From Strongylocentrotus droebachiensis (lineage: Eukaryota > Echinodermata > Echinoidea > Camarodonta > Strongylocentrotidae): DNA of 64,000 nucleotides. The stretch lies in assembly GCA_035222895.1 (NCBI GenBank), contig JAVYIG010005384.1, positions 62,001-126,000 of the forward strand. Direction: 5' to 3'. Of the stretch, positions 11,321 to 24,400 are shown piece after piece. The notes beneath the pieces were generated by a model. It made no database searches and was not told the DNA's origin. It worked only from the letters and a program-made list of their open reading frames with translations. Position 1 is the stretch's first letter. Each line of letters begins with the position of its first letter. The translations under genes were made by a program, and so were the position numbers.

Positions 11321-11698
11321 AGGGATCCGGTAACTTGTGTCTCAAATTCTGAAACAAAATTCTGGATTTAGCTCATGATGCAATGATAATTATAAACCTT
11401 TAGGTCAGTCAGGAACCCCATGACTTTTACAAGCCGATCGCCTGTCTGATTATCAAGATATTTATGATTGGAATTACAAATTTTGAAAACCGTTCGCCTG
11501 ACGGTTTTCATAACACTACAGTCTATTAGGGAAAACGAGTATGGTAAAACCGGTCACTCAAAGATTTTTACTTTTTTGAGGCACTTCTTGATCATTTTGA
11601 AGCGCAATTTTTTTAGTGCTTCAATATTACACCATATCACAGACACTGATAACACGTAGGGCCATGTATCTCAGATTTAACATTGTTAAACGATCCCT
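11321..11698. mobile_element. MITE with TTAA target duplication
   Basis: TTAA at 11317-11320 and 11699-11702 flank a 378-bp element beginning AGGGATC and ending GATCCCT. It holds an internal hairpin GAAAACCGTTCGCC...GGCGAACGG-like (GAAAACCGTTCGCCTGACGG, about 11487-11506) and no coding frame. Known: TTAA duplication is typical of piggyBac-type insertion. The family is otherwise unidentified. Confidence 0.6.
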
Positions 11699-12282
11699 TT
11701 AATGTGGACTCGAGAGAAAATTTTCCCCCTCCCCAGCAAGAGGCTTGGGTTTGGTGACGATTGTGGTTAGAGTGTCCTTGGGCTCGTAATTGCTAACGCG
11801 CAGCTCTTCATATCAAGTGTGCTTATGTGTGGAGTGTGCTGGCAAGAACCACATACATGTACATGTACAGTGACCTGTAGCACAGCGAGAACCAATCAAC
11901 CGCGATTTTACCCCCACAGCTCGGGGACAGACGAAGGTAGTATGGACGTACGGTCGTAAAATACATGTAGATAACTGTCCCCGAGGCTCGAGGATAGTCT
12001 GAACACGAGGATTGATGTGACAAGTGATCTATCTACTAGAAAGGTACATGTACATGTATGTCTGAAGGGTCAGAGTTCAGTAACAGATTAGGTTGATTCA
12101 AACTGTATGTGTCATACCTGTATGTCCTTTGTACGTAAGACGTGTCTTGAATGAACATTGAAATCGACAAAATCAATCAGATTTAAAACCTACATGTAGT
12201 AACTTGATGACGGCTAATATTTGTTAATCAGGTTATCTGTGTGTTTATTGATTTGATTTTGTTTTACTTGTTTTTGTTATAG

Positions 12283-12402
12283 AATACTGTTGAAACAAAC
12301 ATGGACAGGACATTGAATGACCCCTTGCAGTTTCAGGAACTTCATTTGCAGCTGCAAGACCTACATATAAAGTTAAAGAAGTCCTTACAAATCGGAAAAC
12401 AA
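12283..12402 (+). CDS. Exon 1 of the chimeric SET gene (start of IBD-like domain)
   Basis: A good acceptor (pyrimidine-rich, TTTTTGTTATAG) ends at 12282 and a donor AAGTAAGC follows 12402. The first ATG is at 12301. The 18 bases before it are open in frame, so translation could also begin in an unseen upstream exon. Residues LHLQLQDLHIKLKKSLQIGK form an amphipathic helix like helix 1 of integrase-binding domains. Confidence 0.65.
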
Positions 12403-15400
12403 GTAAGCAATTTAATAATCACTCCCACATTGCAAAAAGTATAGGAATATTAATGTTTTACATATGATTATCAATGCATGTTTTTTTTCTTAATGATCCA
12501 TGTTCTGAGGAGTCATAAAAATGTTATTGTAAATTGTTAATGTTTTATAAAATGTTTCCATGTTCAAATAGGTATTTTCAAAGTTTGCTCAGTATAACCT
12601 GACAGTAGTGTATACAGGTAATTGTGTTAACGTACTGTACATGTACATGTAGTATCTAGCAGCATATAGCCTACGTGTATGTACACTTCAATTCGGCTCT
12701 GATTTTCTGCATTTAAGTTTACACTTTTGTCTTTAAGCGCAAAAAGTGGTAAAGGCAAGTCCACCCTAATATTAAGTTGCTTTTAAATGAAGCAGAAAAA
12801 TTAAAGAAACAGATCAAAGAAAGTTTGAGCAAAATCTGATAAGAAATATAAGAATGTTGTGAATTTTTAAATATGTAATCAAACAAACATTTATTGGCAA
12901 TCCTGTGACTTTTCTTGAGAATGAATACATCAGTATCATGTGTATGATTTGTGCAAAGCCATCTAAGGTACTTACATGTACATGTATAATGATGAAATAT
13001 TTTCTATAGAAAAAATAAAAATCTTTTTTTCAGCACAGGGCAGAATGGCTCGCATGATACATTTACATCACAGAGTTGCCAATATGTGTTTGATTGATTA
13101 CAACTTCAAAAACTCATAACTTTCTCTTTCTTATTTCTTGTCAGATTTTGGTCAAACTTTTATTGATCTGCATCTTTTAAAACAAACGTAATGTTAGGAT
13201 GGGCTTTGCCTTTAAAAGATACAGGAGCTACCACTTCTTAGGGACTCTGATAAAGATGAACTCCTTTTTATGGGGACACATCCCATGGAATAAATGTTCT
13301 GCATGTTAATTTGACTGGATAAACGGGTTGGCATATCGGATAAAGGGGACACTTTTTCTGAATTTTTTTTTTCAGTAGTCAAAAGCTCTAATTTTATTGC
13401 AACAAAGGTTAGAGTGCATATCAGAATTTTGCTCAAGCCTTTAATTTTGCTTCTTGAATTCCTACTGCTTTTTGTTCGTACTGGCTTTCTAATAATCCTG
13501 CTGAGCAATGATATATGACTACATGAGCTTATGTGCAAATGTATTGTGTATGTTGTATACCAAAACCAACCACCTGTTAAACAAAGGGTGTAAAATAGGG
13601 GCAGATTGGTGGCTCCCAGCCTGTCCCCTTTAAGAGGTGGCAACTGCATGTACTTTGTCATCCCTACCTTATCATGCTCCAAAGGCCAGATTGTGAGCAG
13701 AGGCCTTAATTTGCAATTCAATGCAACAAGAGGCGCATGTTGTTCAAATTCTGCAATGGTATAGTTTATGACTTAATGTCACAGATTAGGACAATATTCT
13801 ATTTCTGTAGATTGAACATACATGTAGTTTTAACTTACACAAGTATGACCCATTCATGCAATCGGCCCTATTGGAGCCATTGACCCATATTCTGATAGCT
13901 AGGTTTAAATCAGCCTGGGCCTTAGTGTGGTAGTAACCCTAGTCTAATTCGTCTATTTAACCCTATTGTTTTTGTTGTTCTTACATTATTTTCAGGACCA
14001 TAAAGAATGCTTACAAGTTTTAGGAATGCTAGGAAGATTTCACTTGCCTACCTCCATGGATGTGAATCATTTGGGTTTGGTAGATTCAATTGCTCGGGTA
14101 AGTTTGTACATGATGTTGTGTACTGTATGTAGCTCTGGGATGATCAAAATTTAGACCAAAATTTCTTTAAAGAGGAACATGAGTGGGATCAGAAGACGGA
14201 GGCTGATGGGGTGGAAGGGCCAGTTGAGAGAGTCAGTCGATGAGAAGTGGTGAAGGCAATCCGAGAAATGAAAACAGGGAAGGCTGTTGGACCCTGGGAA
14301 GTGAATGTTGAGATGATTATTGCGAGTGGAGAGATAGGGATTGGTGTGATGATGGAGTTGTGTCAGAGAGTGTTAGATGGAAGAGGAATGCTGGAGGAGT
14401 GGGCTATATGTTTGGTGGTTCCAATTTTTAAAGAAAAAGGGGATGCAAGTATGCAATATAGGGGTGTGAAGTTATTAGAGCATGCAATGAAAGTTGTGGA
14501 GAGGGTACTAGAGAATAGAATTCAGAGGATAGTGGAAGTGGATGAGATGCATTTCGGATTATGCCAGGGAAAGGAATGATAGGTGTACAGCGATTATTTT
14601 GAGGAGGTTGCAAGAGGAATATCAAGCTAAAGGGAAGAAACTGTATAGTGTTTTGTGGATTTGGAGAAGGCTTTTGATAGTGTTCTGAGGAAGGTGATGG
14701 AGTGGGCGATGAGGAAGAAAGATGTGCTAGAGGCAATGGTTAGAGTGGTGTTGAATTTGTAGTATGAAGAAGCAAAGACGAGTTATGGTGGGTGTGCATC
14801 AAGGTTCTGTACTGTTGCCATTGATATTTGCAGTTGTGATTGTCAATGTGAAAGCACAGCCACCCCTCCACTGCTCGTAAACAATGATCTTGGAAATAAG
14901 ACCTTAACCTACTAGTATTGAATCTACTAGTAATACCAGTATTGAAAAAACCAATACTGAAAAAGCTTACTGATAATGAACATCTCAGAAGCTTTGAATA
15001 CACAAAAAATATTTTTATTTGAATGAATATTAATTTTCCATGTAACTTTGTTTGATATTCTAACTCTCAAAGGATTGGGAGAAACTCATATTTACAATGA
15101 AAAATGTCTTATCTTATTGAATATTTATATAATATTGACTGGCCTTGAGGGAGATACCGGTACCACATATATTTTCCAAACTATTCTCATATTGCCCGAC
15201 TAAAACGAGGGCAATATGGGTCTAGTGAGGGAAATTTATGTGGTATCTCCTGAAAGCGACGCCAGTCATTATTATTATTATTACCTGTTCACTCCTATCA
15301 GGTGTATTTAATTAAGGTCGTTTGCACAATTAACACGTAAAGTTTATGTGAATGCAGCGGCAATGAACTTTGCTGAAGCTAGTGAACAAAAGTTTGTTGT

Positions 15401-18400
15401 TTAGCCAACACTGACAGCTGTTTACAGGTTATATGCTTTATTGTTATGCGCGCTGCATGCAGGTTTGACCAGTCCAGGTTTCGCGGAGGAGGGGGATATG
15501 AATATTATGGTCCCTAGTCATACAGCTGATCCCTCGCTGAGTCATTGTGACGTATTTTGTGTTGAGTTAATCAAATAGACAGACAAAATACGCGCTTATA
15601 TCTTGTCTCCAAAATTTCTCACTCGGGTAATAATAGATTACGACTTAACTTTTGGACATTGCAGCACTCAAAGGAACATGGGAAAAGCTTCAGTATACAA
15701 CAGAAAATGTCTTCATCAAATTGAATATTAATTTATCAAATTACCACGTAACTTTTTAATATTCTAATACTCAATGGAACATGGGAGAAGCTTCAATATA
15801 TAACGGAAAATGTCCTTGACTTAATGAATATTAATTTTCTGCATAACTCTTTGATATTATTACATTCAAAGGAACATAGGATATGTTTGGATATACATGT
15901 ACAACGGAAAAAGTTTTTTATTTATGCTGGCCCTTGACCACCATTGTATGTAAACGCACGAAATTGCAGGTACAAGTACATGTACATACTGCAATTGGTC
16001 TTCTCTCCACTGTAAATGGGATCTAAAAATATATGAGATATGGGTCTGTTCACTAAGTATAGGGATACTTTAGTGACATTTTATCTTTAATGCCCTGTAA
16101 ATTAAAAATATGTACTTATTTTCCACTAGGTTATTTTATAAGATATCTTTGATGCTGACAGGAAGCATCTGAGGAACACAGTTTGTTTCTTCCATGATGC
16201 CTTTTGAAAATAAGTATGAAAAACTGCAGTTTGGATACAACTCGACACCATGTTCTTGTTAGATCCACAACATCATAATTTGTGATATAACATGTAATGG
16301 CAGATCTTTAAAACATTCCATGAGAAAAATGTGCATGGTAACTATGTGTTCAGTGGTAAAGTCAGTGCAACATGTAATGATAGTACATGTTTGTCAGCTT
16401 CCCTGAATTTTTGATGAACGTTGTGGATATAACGTGGACACCACCTGTGAGACATTCTGTGGACACTGTTACATCCACAATGCTCATTATTACGTGAAGC
16501 TAAATTTCTTGCAGTTTCATTTTAGGTGCAATGAATTTAATAACAAAGTAAAACACAACAACCATGCAAGTATTTGCCATGGAAGGTGGTACGAATGTGC
16601 TGCAATATCAGAAAAAAAAAGTTGTGGATCTAAAACAGGATTCCATTTCATACCATTCACAGGTAACAAAATACAGAAATGCAGAAGTCAGAGAAAAGGC
16701 ATTAGTTCTACATAGTAAACTGGTAAAGCATGGCAGGAAGAGGACAAGCTGTGATGAAAAATTGACGGTAATGAACTTATTATCCCAACCGATGAATTAT
16801 GTCTTTGGTTGTGTTGGTTCATTAGTTTATTGCCAAAATAGCTCAAAGAGTTCTTGACAAATTATTACTAAGGTGCATAATGTTATGAAGTGAGTTCATT
16901 TCAGGGTCATAAGTCACAGATGTTTAATTTCCGGGGGGCGCAAGTGCTTAGAACAGAACCGAGGCAAAAGGCTCTTTCGCTCTTGCACTTGATAGAAATG
17001 GTTTGCTTTGCATGGTGAGCTAATTAATGGATGTACAATGCACAGTTTACTCCCCGTTTCATTTAACCCACTAAATACTCATTACAGACTACTAATACTG
17101 CAAATATTAATGTAGGATGCCTATTTTGTCATTTTAGTTTGTCTTTGTTTACATTCCTTTTCTGTTCTTCAGTTGGAATTAGTTCATTTAAGTTCAAGTT
17201 TCGATAGATGTTATGTTGCCATTCTCCTCATCAGCCTCTGCCCTACTTCTCTCGTCACCTTCATTCCTTTCCTATTCAGATGTGTCCATTCATTACATCC
17301 ACACATCTGGTTCTTTTGTTGAACATTCTTCACTACATAATCACCAAGTCATTGACTCATCTTCATCCTAGTTATTTTCTGATTGGGTCTTTTATTGAAT
17401 TAGGTTGTTACATTTTAGTTGGATCCTTCCATTTTCTTTATGTTCATTGGTTTAGTATGTTTGAATATTTATAATGTTATGTTTCCTTAGTTACTGTTTC
17501 GATGTGGGCCAAGGAGCCATATGTTATAAAAGGAGAGTTTTACTTGTAATAAAGAGACACACAGACAGATAGAGACTACAACTACCAGACTCCTTCCTCA
17601 TTATTTTCGTTCCTGAGTTCCTGTTAAGTTCTGATGCCGAGACTGCTTGAGTTTGCTGAATGTTTGATTTGCTGTTTGAACATTATTTTAACTGTATATT
17701 TTACAATCTTACATTAACATGATAAGGCATGGATGTAGAAGGCTTCATGGTACACCAAGTATTCTTTCTTGAAGATGAGTATGGTCCTGAAAAGGACCTA
17801 TTCACTCTTGACGTTTTGGTAAGCATGTTCTTACCGTCCTCAGGAGAATGAGCAACTTTTAGGAATAGCAGGCTATATATACACTTCCGAGGGATCCAAG
17901 TGCACAGGAAGCCACAGAGTGTAAGTCTCTGATTGGCTAGAATTGTCGAGTAGGCGGGATTAGTCACAGCTGAGTGCCCGCGCCGGCGAGACAAAAGGGA
18001 CAAGTCTGCTATTATCCACCATGCCGTCACTTGTGAGCATAGGGTACGTTCTTTGGGATGAAAGCAGGCTCATAACCCGAGTCCCTCACTGCCCAGATAG
18101 CAAAATGTTGTGGGGCCCATCTGGGTTTTATCTGGTTACAACTGGGCTGGCCCACTTGGCCCAGATGGGCCAGCCCATCTCTTGCCCACTTGGCCCATTT
18201 GGCCCAGATGGGTCCCAGATAGGCCCCATGTGGGGCCCAGCAATCTGCACCCGGGTTATAGAAGGGCCCCAGATGGGCGGCCCAGATTGTACCCACTTGG
18301 CCCAGATGGGCCCACGTGAAACCCAGATGTACCCCACAATTGGCCCATCAATATACACAAGGGTTACCTATTGGGCACCAGATGGGCCATATGTGGGTTT

Positions 18401-21400
18401 TATGTGGGACCTACCACATTCTATATATGGGTCAAGTGGGTTCTATATGAGCCCCATATGGGCTATAAGCGGGTTTTTATATGGGATCCATATGGGCCAA
18501 GTGGGTTTGATCTGGTCCCATATGGGCCAATGTGGTTTTAAATGGGCTTCATATTGTTTAAATGGGTTCCTATTTTTCCCAGTTGAATTCATTTATCCCA
18601 TTTCAATTTCCAGGGTTACCAGTTGGGTTTAACTGGACCAGTCGTACCATTTGGCACAACTTTCAACCACTGATTGAAAGCTCCAATTAGCAGACATAAT
18701 TAGTAGGTTATGTAGCACTTGTACTAATTAATTTGGTCAATGGCAACAACACATCGTCTAACATTTCCAATGTAAAGGCATTGGTGTTAAGAAGACTTGG
18801 TTAATTTGCTGTGATAAGACATTTCCATATACTTGTATTTTATTGAATCTGTTTTAGATTATAGTTAGTGTTTTTTCTAATTCATGTTTAATTAAATGTA
18901 TTTTAAACAAAGTAGTGAAATTTCCTAATAATTGGCAATTTACATTTTGTAGTATTTTCGAAATGAATTGCAAATAACTAAATCATCAGTAATTAAGAAA
19001 TATCCTGTAAATTTAGATAAATTGTTAAAAAACATAGATGTGCACGCACCCCATACTCATTATGCAAATGATGGGATATATTTGTGGGTTTTGGGTGGGA
19101 AGGCCCATCTGGTATACTAGTTTTCAGCTGGGCGAAGACAATGTTCGACGTGCGATTTTCACCACTAAAAACCCACATGGAGCCCATATGGGCCCTATAT
19201 GTGTTGGTACTTGTGGGTTCTGGATGGGAAGGCCCATCTGGTATACATGTGTTTTTTATATGGGCCACGTGGGCTCCGTATACCTGTGGGTTCTTGGTGG
19301 GAAGGCCCATCTGATATACATCTGGTTTTCAGCTGGGTGAAGACAATCTTCGACGTGCAATTATCACCACCAAAAACCCACATGGGGCCCATATGGGGCC
19401 TATATGTGTTGGTACTTGTGGGTTCTGGATGGGAAGGCCCATCTGGTATACATCTGGTTTTTAAATGGGCCACGTGGGCTCCGTATACCTGTGGGTTCTT
19501 TGTGGGAAGGCCCATATGGGATACATCTGGTTTTCAGCTGGGTGAAGACAATCTTCGACGTGCGATTATCACCACCAAAAACCCACATGGGGCCCACATG
19601 GGGCCCATATGGGGCCCATATGTGTTGGTACTTGTGGGTTATTGGTGGGAAGGCCCATCTGGTATACATCTGTTTTTTAGCTGGGCCCAGCCGATGTTCG
19701 ACGTGCGATTTTCACAAACAAAAACCCTCATGGGGCCCACATGGGGCCCATATGTGTGGGTTCTGGGTGGGAAGGCCCATCTGGTATACATCTGGTTTTT
19801 GTATGGGCCACGTGGGTTTTAGTCAGCCCATACAAAACCCAGATGGGCCCCAGATATTTTGCTATCTGGGTGGTACCAAGCGCATGATACTGTCCCTCAG
19901 GTCAACGGTCTCCAAATACGCAATATCTGGCTGACCCTCCTTGACAACAGAGGCTAATTTTAGCCAATTAGCCCACACACAATGAAATCCTCACTAACCG
20001 GCAACAGTTAGGGGGATCCCCATTGTTGTGCAGCCAACCGTGACACTCCCACGCACACTCGCGTGCGCGGGCACTCAGCTGTGACTAATCCCGCCTACTC
20101 GACAATTCTAGCCAATCAGAGACTTACACTCTGTGGCTTCCTGTGCACTTGGATCCCTCCTGTGCATTTGGATCCCTCGGAAGTGTATATATAGCCTGCT
20201 ATTCCTAAAAGTTGCTCATTCTCCTGAGGACGGTAAGAACATGCTTACCGAAACGTCGAGAGTGAGTAGGTCCTTTTCAGGACCATACTCATCTTCAAGA
20301 AAGAATACTTGGTGTACCGTGAAGCCTTCTACATCCATTCGTACTACCACCCTCGAAACCTTCAAAGGATATTTATGATAAGGCATTCTGTCTGAGAGAA
20401 TATCAATTTTGAAATATGGTGTAAAATGGAAATATGCTAATTTTAAGGCTTTTACAGCTATTTTTAGAATAATGTCAAGGTCAAATGATATGGATGTGAC
20501 TTTTAATATCATTTGTAGCTCAAAATGGAAGAAAAAGGTAAAATGATTTGCGATTATCAGCTTAAAGTCACTTTTAATATTAAAATGAAACACGATTGAA
20601 AGTCAGTATAAACACCCTATAATTATTGGAAATTTAAACTATTATTGATTTTGATTTTAAGCTGTATGTTCAAGGTCATTGGCATGTTAGACAAATTAAT
20701 TAATACCAGATCCTCTAAATACTCATTACAGACTCCCAATACTGCAAATATCAACATGATTAGGCATTGTGTCTGAGAGAAAGTAAATTTTGAAATATGG
20801 TGTAAATCTCACGTGTGTTGGAAATATTTCAGAATTTTCAGAATAATGTCAAGGTCAAAAAATATGGTATGACCTCAAATATTATTTGTAGCTTAAAATA
20901 GAATAAGGATGGAACATGATATATATGGGATTTTTTTAGTCTTGTAAATCACAGTTTCAAAAGAACCATTGAATATACATGTACATGCATATCAGCTACA
21001 TTAAGGATGCATAAGTAGGACGTAATATTTTATACTTGGAGTGGCAAATGGTGATCATGAATTATTTGAATACAAGCGGAGGCATGTAGGAGACGTAGTT
21101 GTATCCTCTCACTTGTTACAACATATGTCACCTGTTAAACGAAAAGTGTTTTTATAATTCACTCATGATTTTATTTTGTTACAGAGTCATCTGAGAAAAT
21201 CAAGAAGATTGGGGAACCGGAGAGGAGAAGGACAGGATGCGAGACCAGAGGATTACCTATTTGCTGATAGGAATGTTTTTTGCATCAAGGTGTTGCCAGA
21301 TAAAGGTGAATTTGATACAGTTCATGTGTAATAATAGCATGTAAATGATTATGGAAAGAAATCGATAGAATCTTACTTGTCCAAAAATATAAGGAAAACT

Positions 21401-24400
21401 TTTGACAACATTTTTTCAAACTTTACAATTATTTCAAACTTATTGACACCATGTGTTTTAACCTGATCTGTACCTGGGTACAAATTTAATACACACAAAT
21501 CCCATAAAAATGCAGAAGCGCCGGTTTGCGGCCAATGTTTTGTAAGAGTGCAGCTCTTGCGTGTATGATTGCTTAATTTGGTGGCTGTACATGTACATGT
21601 TTAACCATAGTAGGGAGAGATTGAACCCTAGAATCTGTGTAGGCTAATTACTATGATAAATCTTATACATGTGGTTTGATGGATTCTATTTGAATTGTAG
21701 ATTCAATTATTTACATGTAAATAATCTTTTGCATGTTATGTGTAAATATACATGTAAATGTACATGTAATACACATTCATTGGATACACAGTCTTTGCAG
21801 AGACATATTTCATGTACCTCAACTTTTTAGGGGCCCTTGTTTCATCATCATGTTTGGCAGAATATATGTTTTAACACCATGTAACTAGTCTTTTTAAAGA
21901 ACCCCAGATTTTAATAGGGTCAATTTTATTCATCATCCTTCCATTTGAACAGGGCGAGCTGTCTTTACAAGGCAGGATTTGAAGAAAGAGGAATTTCTTT
22001 TGAACTACCGTGGTGAGCTTATCGATAAGGCTGAAGGAGAACAAAGAGAAGAAACGGAAGAAACAGGATTTCGGTATTTCTCGGAATTCAAGGGGAGGGC
22101 ATTTTGGTAAGTGCTTACATTAAAGGCAATTTTATTATTATTTTGTTGGAAATGGAAATAAATATTGATCAATTGATTGATTGATTGATTGATTATCTGT
22201 CATATAAACTGCAGCTGTATATAGGCTGTAGGTGGACATTTCAGGTATGAAGGGGGGGGGGGGGGGATGGGTTAAGCTTTCTTTCCATGCCCCCCAAAAC
22301 CAAACAAATCAAAATAAACAAACAAACAAACAAACAAAACTTCCTGGTCACGTCAATGCCCCTAACATGTCTAAGGCATGGTCTTCGGTTATTGTCCCAT
22401 ACATGTAGAGCACTGTGAGAAGATAATTTTCTAAAACTCAACTTGCTTGAAGTGTGTGTTAAATCTTTGATTGTTCTTTTCATTTTTTATTTTCCAGCAT
22501 TGATGCAACAGCAGAACTGATGACCAGAGTGGAAGATTCTTTAGGCCGACTTGTAAATCACGGAAAAGGCAAGGAAACTAACTGTAGGATGAAGGTGTCA
22601 GCAATTGACGGACAACCAAGACTGTGCCTATATGCCACAAAAGACATAAAATCAGATACTGAACTGCTATATGATTATGGTCTTCCTGCAAACTTCAAAT
22701 TTCCCCCACCCTACCATGTCAAAGCAATACAAGAGAGTTTACTTACCAGCTCGGCTATTTCATCACTGCTAGAAGATAATGAGAGTAAGAGGAGTAAGCA
22801 ATCGAGTGAATCACCCCAAGACAAAGATGTAGATGTCGACGCTGTACAAGAGAGTTTACTTACCAGCTCGGCTATTTCACTACTGCAAGAAGATAATGAG
22901 AGTAAGAGGAGTAAGCAATCGAGTGAATCACCCCAAGACAAAGATGTAGATGTCGACGCTGTACAAGAGAGTTTACTTACCAGCTCGGCTGTTTCACTAC
23001 TGCAAGAAGATAATGAGAGTAAGAGGAGTAAGCAATCAAGTGAATCAGCCCAAGACAAAGATGTAGATGTCGACGCTGTACAAGAGAGTTTACTTACCAG
23101 CTCAGCTATTTCACTACTGCAAGAAGATAATGAGAGTAAGAGGAGTAAGCAATCAAGTGAATCAGCCCAAGACAAAGATGTAGATGTCGACGCTGTACAA
23201 GAGAGTTTACTTACCAGCTCGGCTATTTCACTACTGCAAGAAGATAATGATTTTATTTTGTTACAGAGTCATCTGAGAAAATCAAGAAGATTTGGGAACC
23301 GGAGAGGAGAAGGACAGGATGCGAGACCAGAGGATTACCTATTTGCTGATAGGAATGTTTTTTGCATCAAGGTGTTGCCAGATAAAGGTGAATTTGATAC
23401 AGTTCATGTGTAATAATAGCATGTAAATGATTATGGAAAGAAATCGATAGAATCTTACTTGTCCAAAAATATAAGGAAAACTTTTGACAACATATTTTCA
23501 AACTTTACAATTATTTCAAACTTATTGACACCATGTGTTTTAACCTGATCTGTACCTGGGTACAAATTTAATACACACAAATCCCATAAAAATGCAGAAG
23601 CGCCGGTTTGCAGCCAATGTTTTGTAAGAGTGCAGCTCTTGCGTGTATGATTGCTTAATTTGGTGGCTGTACATGTACATGTTTAACCATAGTAGGGAGA
23701 GATTGAACCCTAGAATCTGTGTAGGCTTACTATGATAAATCTTATACATGTGGTTTGATGGATTCTATTTGAATTGTAGATTCAATTATTTACATGTAAA
23801 TAATCTTTTGCATGTTATGTGTAAATATACATGTAAATGTACATGTAATACACATTCATTGGATACACAGTCTTTGCAGAGACATATTTCATGTACCTCA
23901 ACTTTTTAGGGGCCCTTGTTTCATCATCATGTTTGGCAGAATATATGTTTTAACACCATGTAACTAGTCTTTAAAAAAAAAAGAAGATTTTAATAGGGTC
24001 AAATTTATTCATCATCCTTCCATTTGAACAGGGCGAGCTGTCTTTACAAGGCAGGATTTGAAGAAAGGGGAATTTCTTTTGAACTACCATGGTGAGCTTA
24101 TCGATAAGGCTGAAGGAGAACAAAGAGAAGAAACGGAAGAAACAGGATTTCGGTATTTTTCGGAATTCAAGGGGAGGGCATTTTGGTAAGTGCTTACATT
24201 AAAGGCAATTTTATTATTATTTTGTTGGAAATGGAAATAAATATTGATCAATTGATTGATTGATTGATTGATTATCTGTCATATAAACTGCAGCTGTATA
24301 TAGGCTGTAGGTGGACATTTCAGGTATGAAGGGGGGGGGGGATGGGTTAAGCTTTCTTTCCATGCCCCCCAAAACCAAACAAATCAAAATAAACAAACAA

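Larger units (their letters stand above)
17731..20374. mobile_element. Penelope-like derived inverted-repeat element with 12-bp target duplication
   Basis: Seen: ATGATAAGGCAT occurs at 17719-17730 and 20375-20386, and copy B of the host repeat shows only one such site. The ends are inverted repeats of about 255 and 275 bp (17731-17985; 20066-20340), and the right one carries about 34 extra outer bases. Each contains a hammerhead-like motif and a GGTCC...GGACC hairpin. The interior is a GGGCCC-rich tandem repeat. No transposase or reverse transcriptase is encoded. Known: Penelope-like retroelements carry terminal repeats, often in inverted arrangement, with hammerhead ribozymes, and make target duplications of variable length. 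Inference: a non-autonomous Penelope-derived composite; a foldback DNA transposon is the alternative. Confidence 0.65.
17075..20900. repeat. Host tandem repeat (about 380 bp) split by two insertions
   Basis: The sequence AAATACTCATTACAGACT...AATACTGCAAATAT, then ACATGATAAGGCAT, TCTGTCTGAGAGAA and TTTTGAAATATGGTGTAAA is present twice. Copy A is split into 17075-17110, 17714-17730 and 20387 onward. Copy B is intact from about 20715. The uninterrupted copy B gives the pre-insertion sequence, which defines the target duplications of both insertions. Confidence 0.75.

Noticed and set aside
13212-13721. 169-codon minus-strand frame in intron 1
   Set aside because: It overlaps the right end of a MITE and has no recognisable motif; it lies within an intron of a well-supported gene on the other strand.
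16434-16715. 93-codon frame overlapping exon 3
   Set aside because: The alternative frame lacks the IBD-like helices and does not match the phase of exons 2 and 4.
18021-19934. Several Gly/Pro/Trp-rich frames (up to 207 codons) on both strands
   Set aside because: They follow the period and palindromes of the GGGCCC satellite, are open on both strands at once and show no domain.
22711-23175. 154-codon antisense frame
   Set aside because: Shadow of the first repeat array for the same reason.
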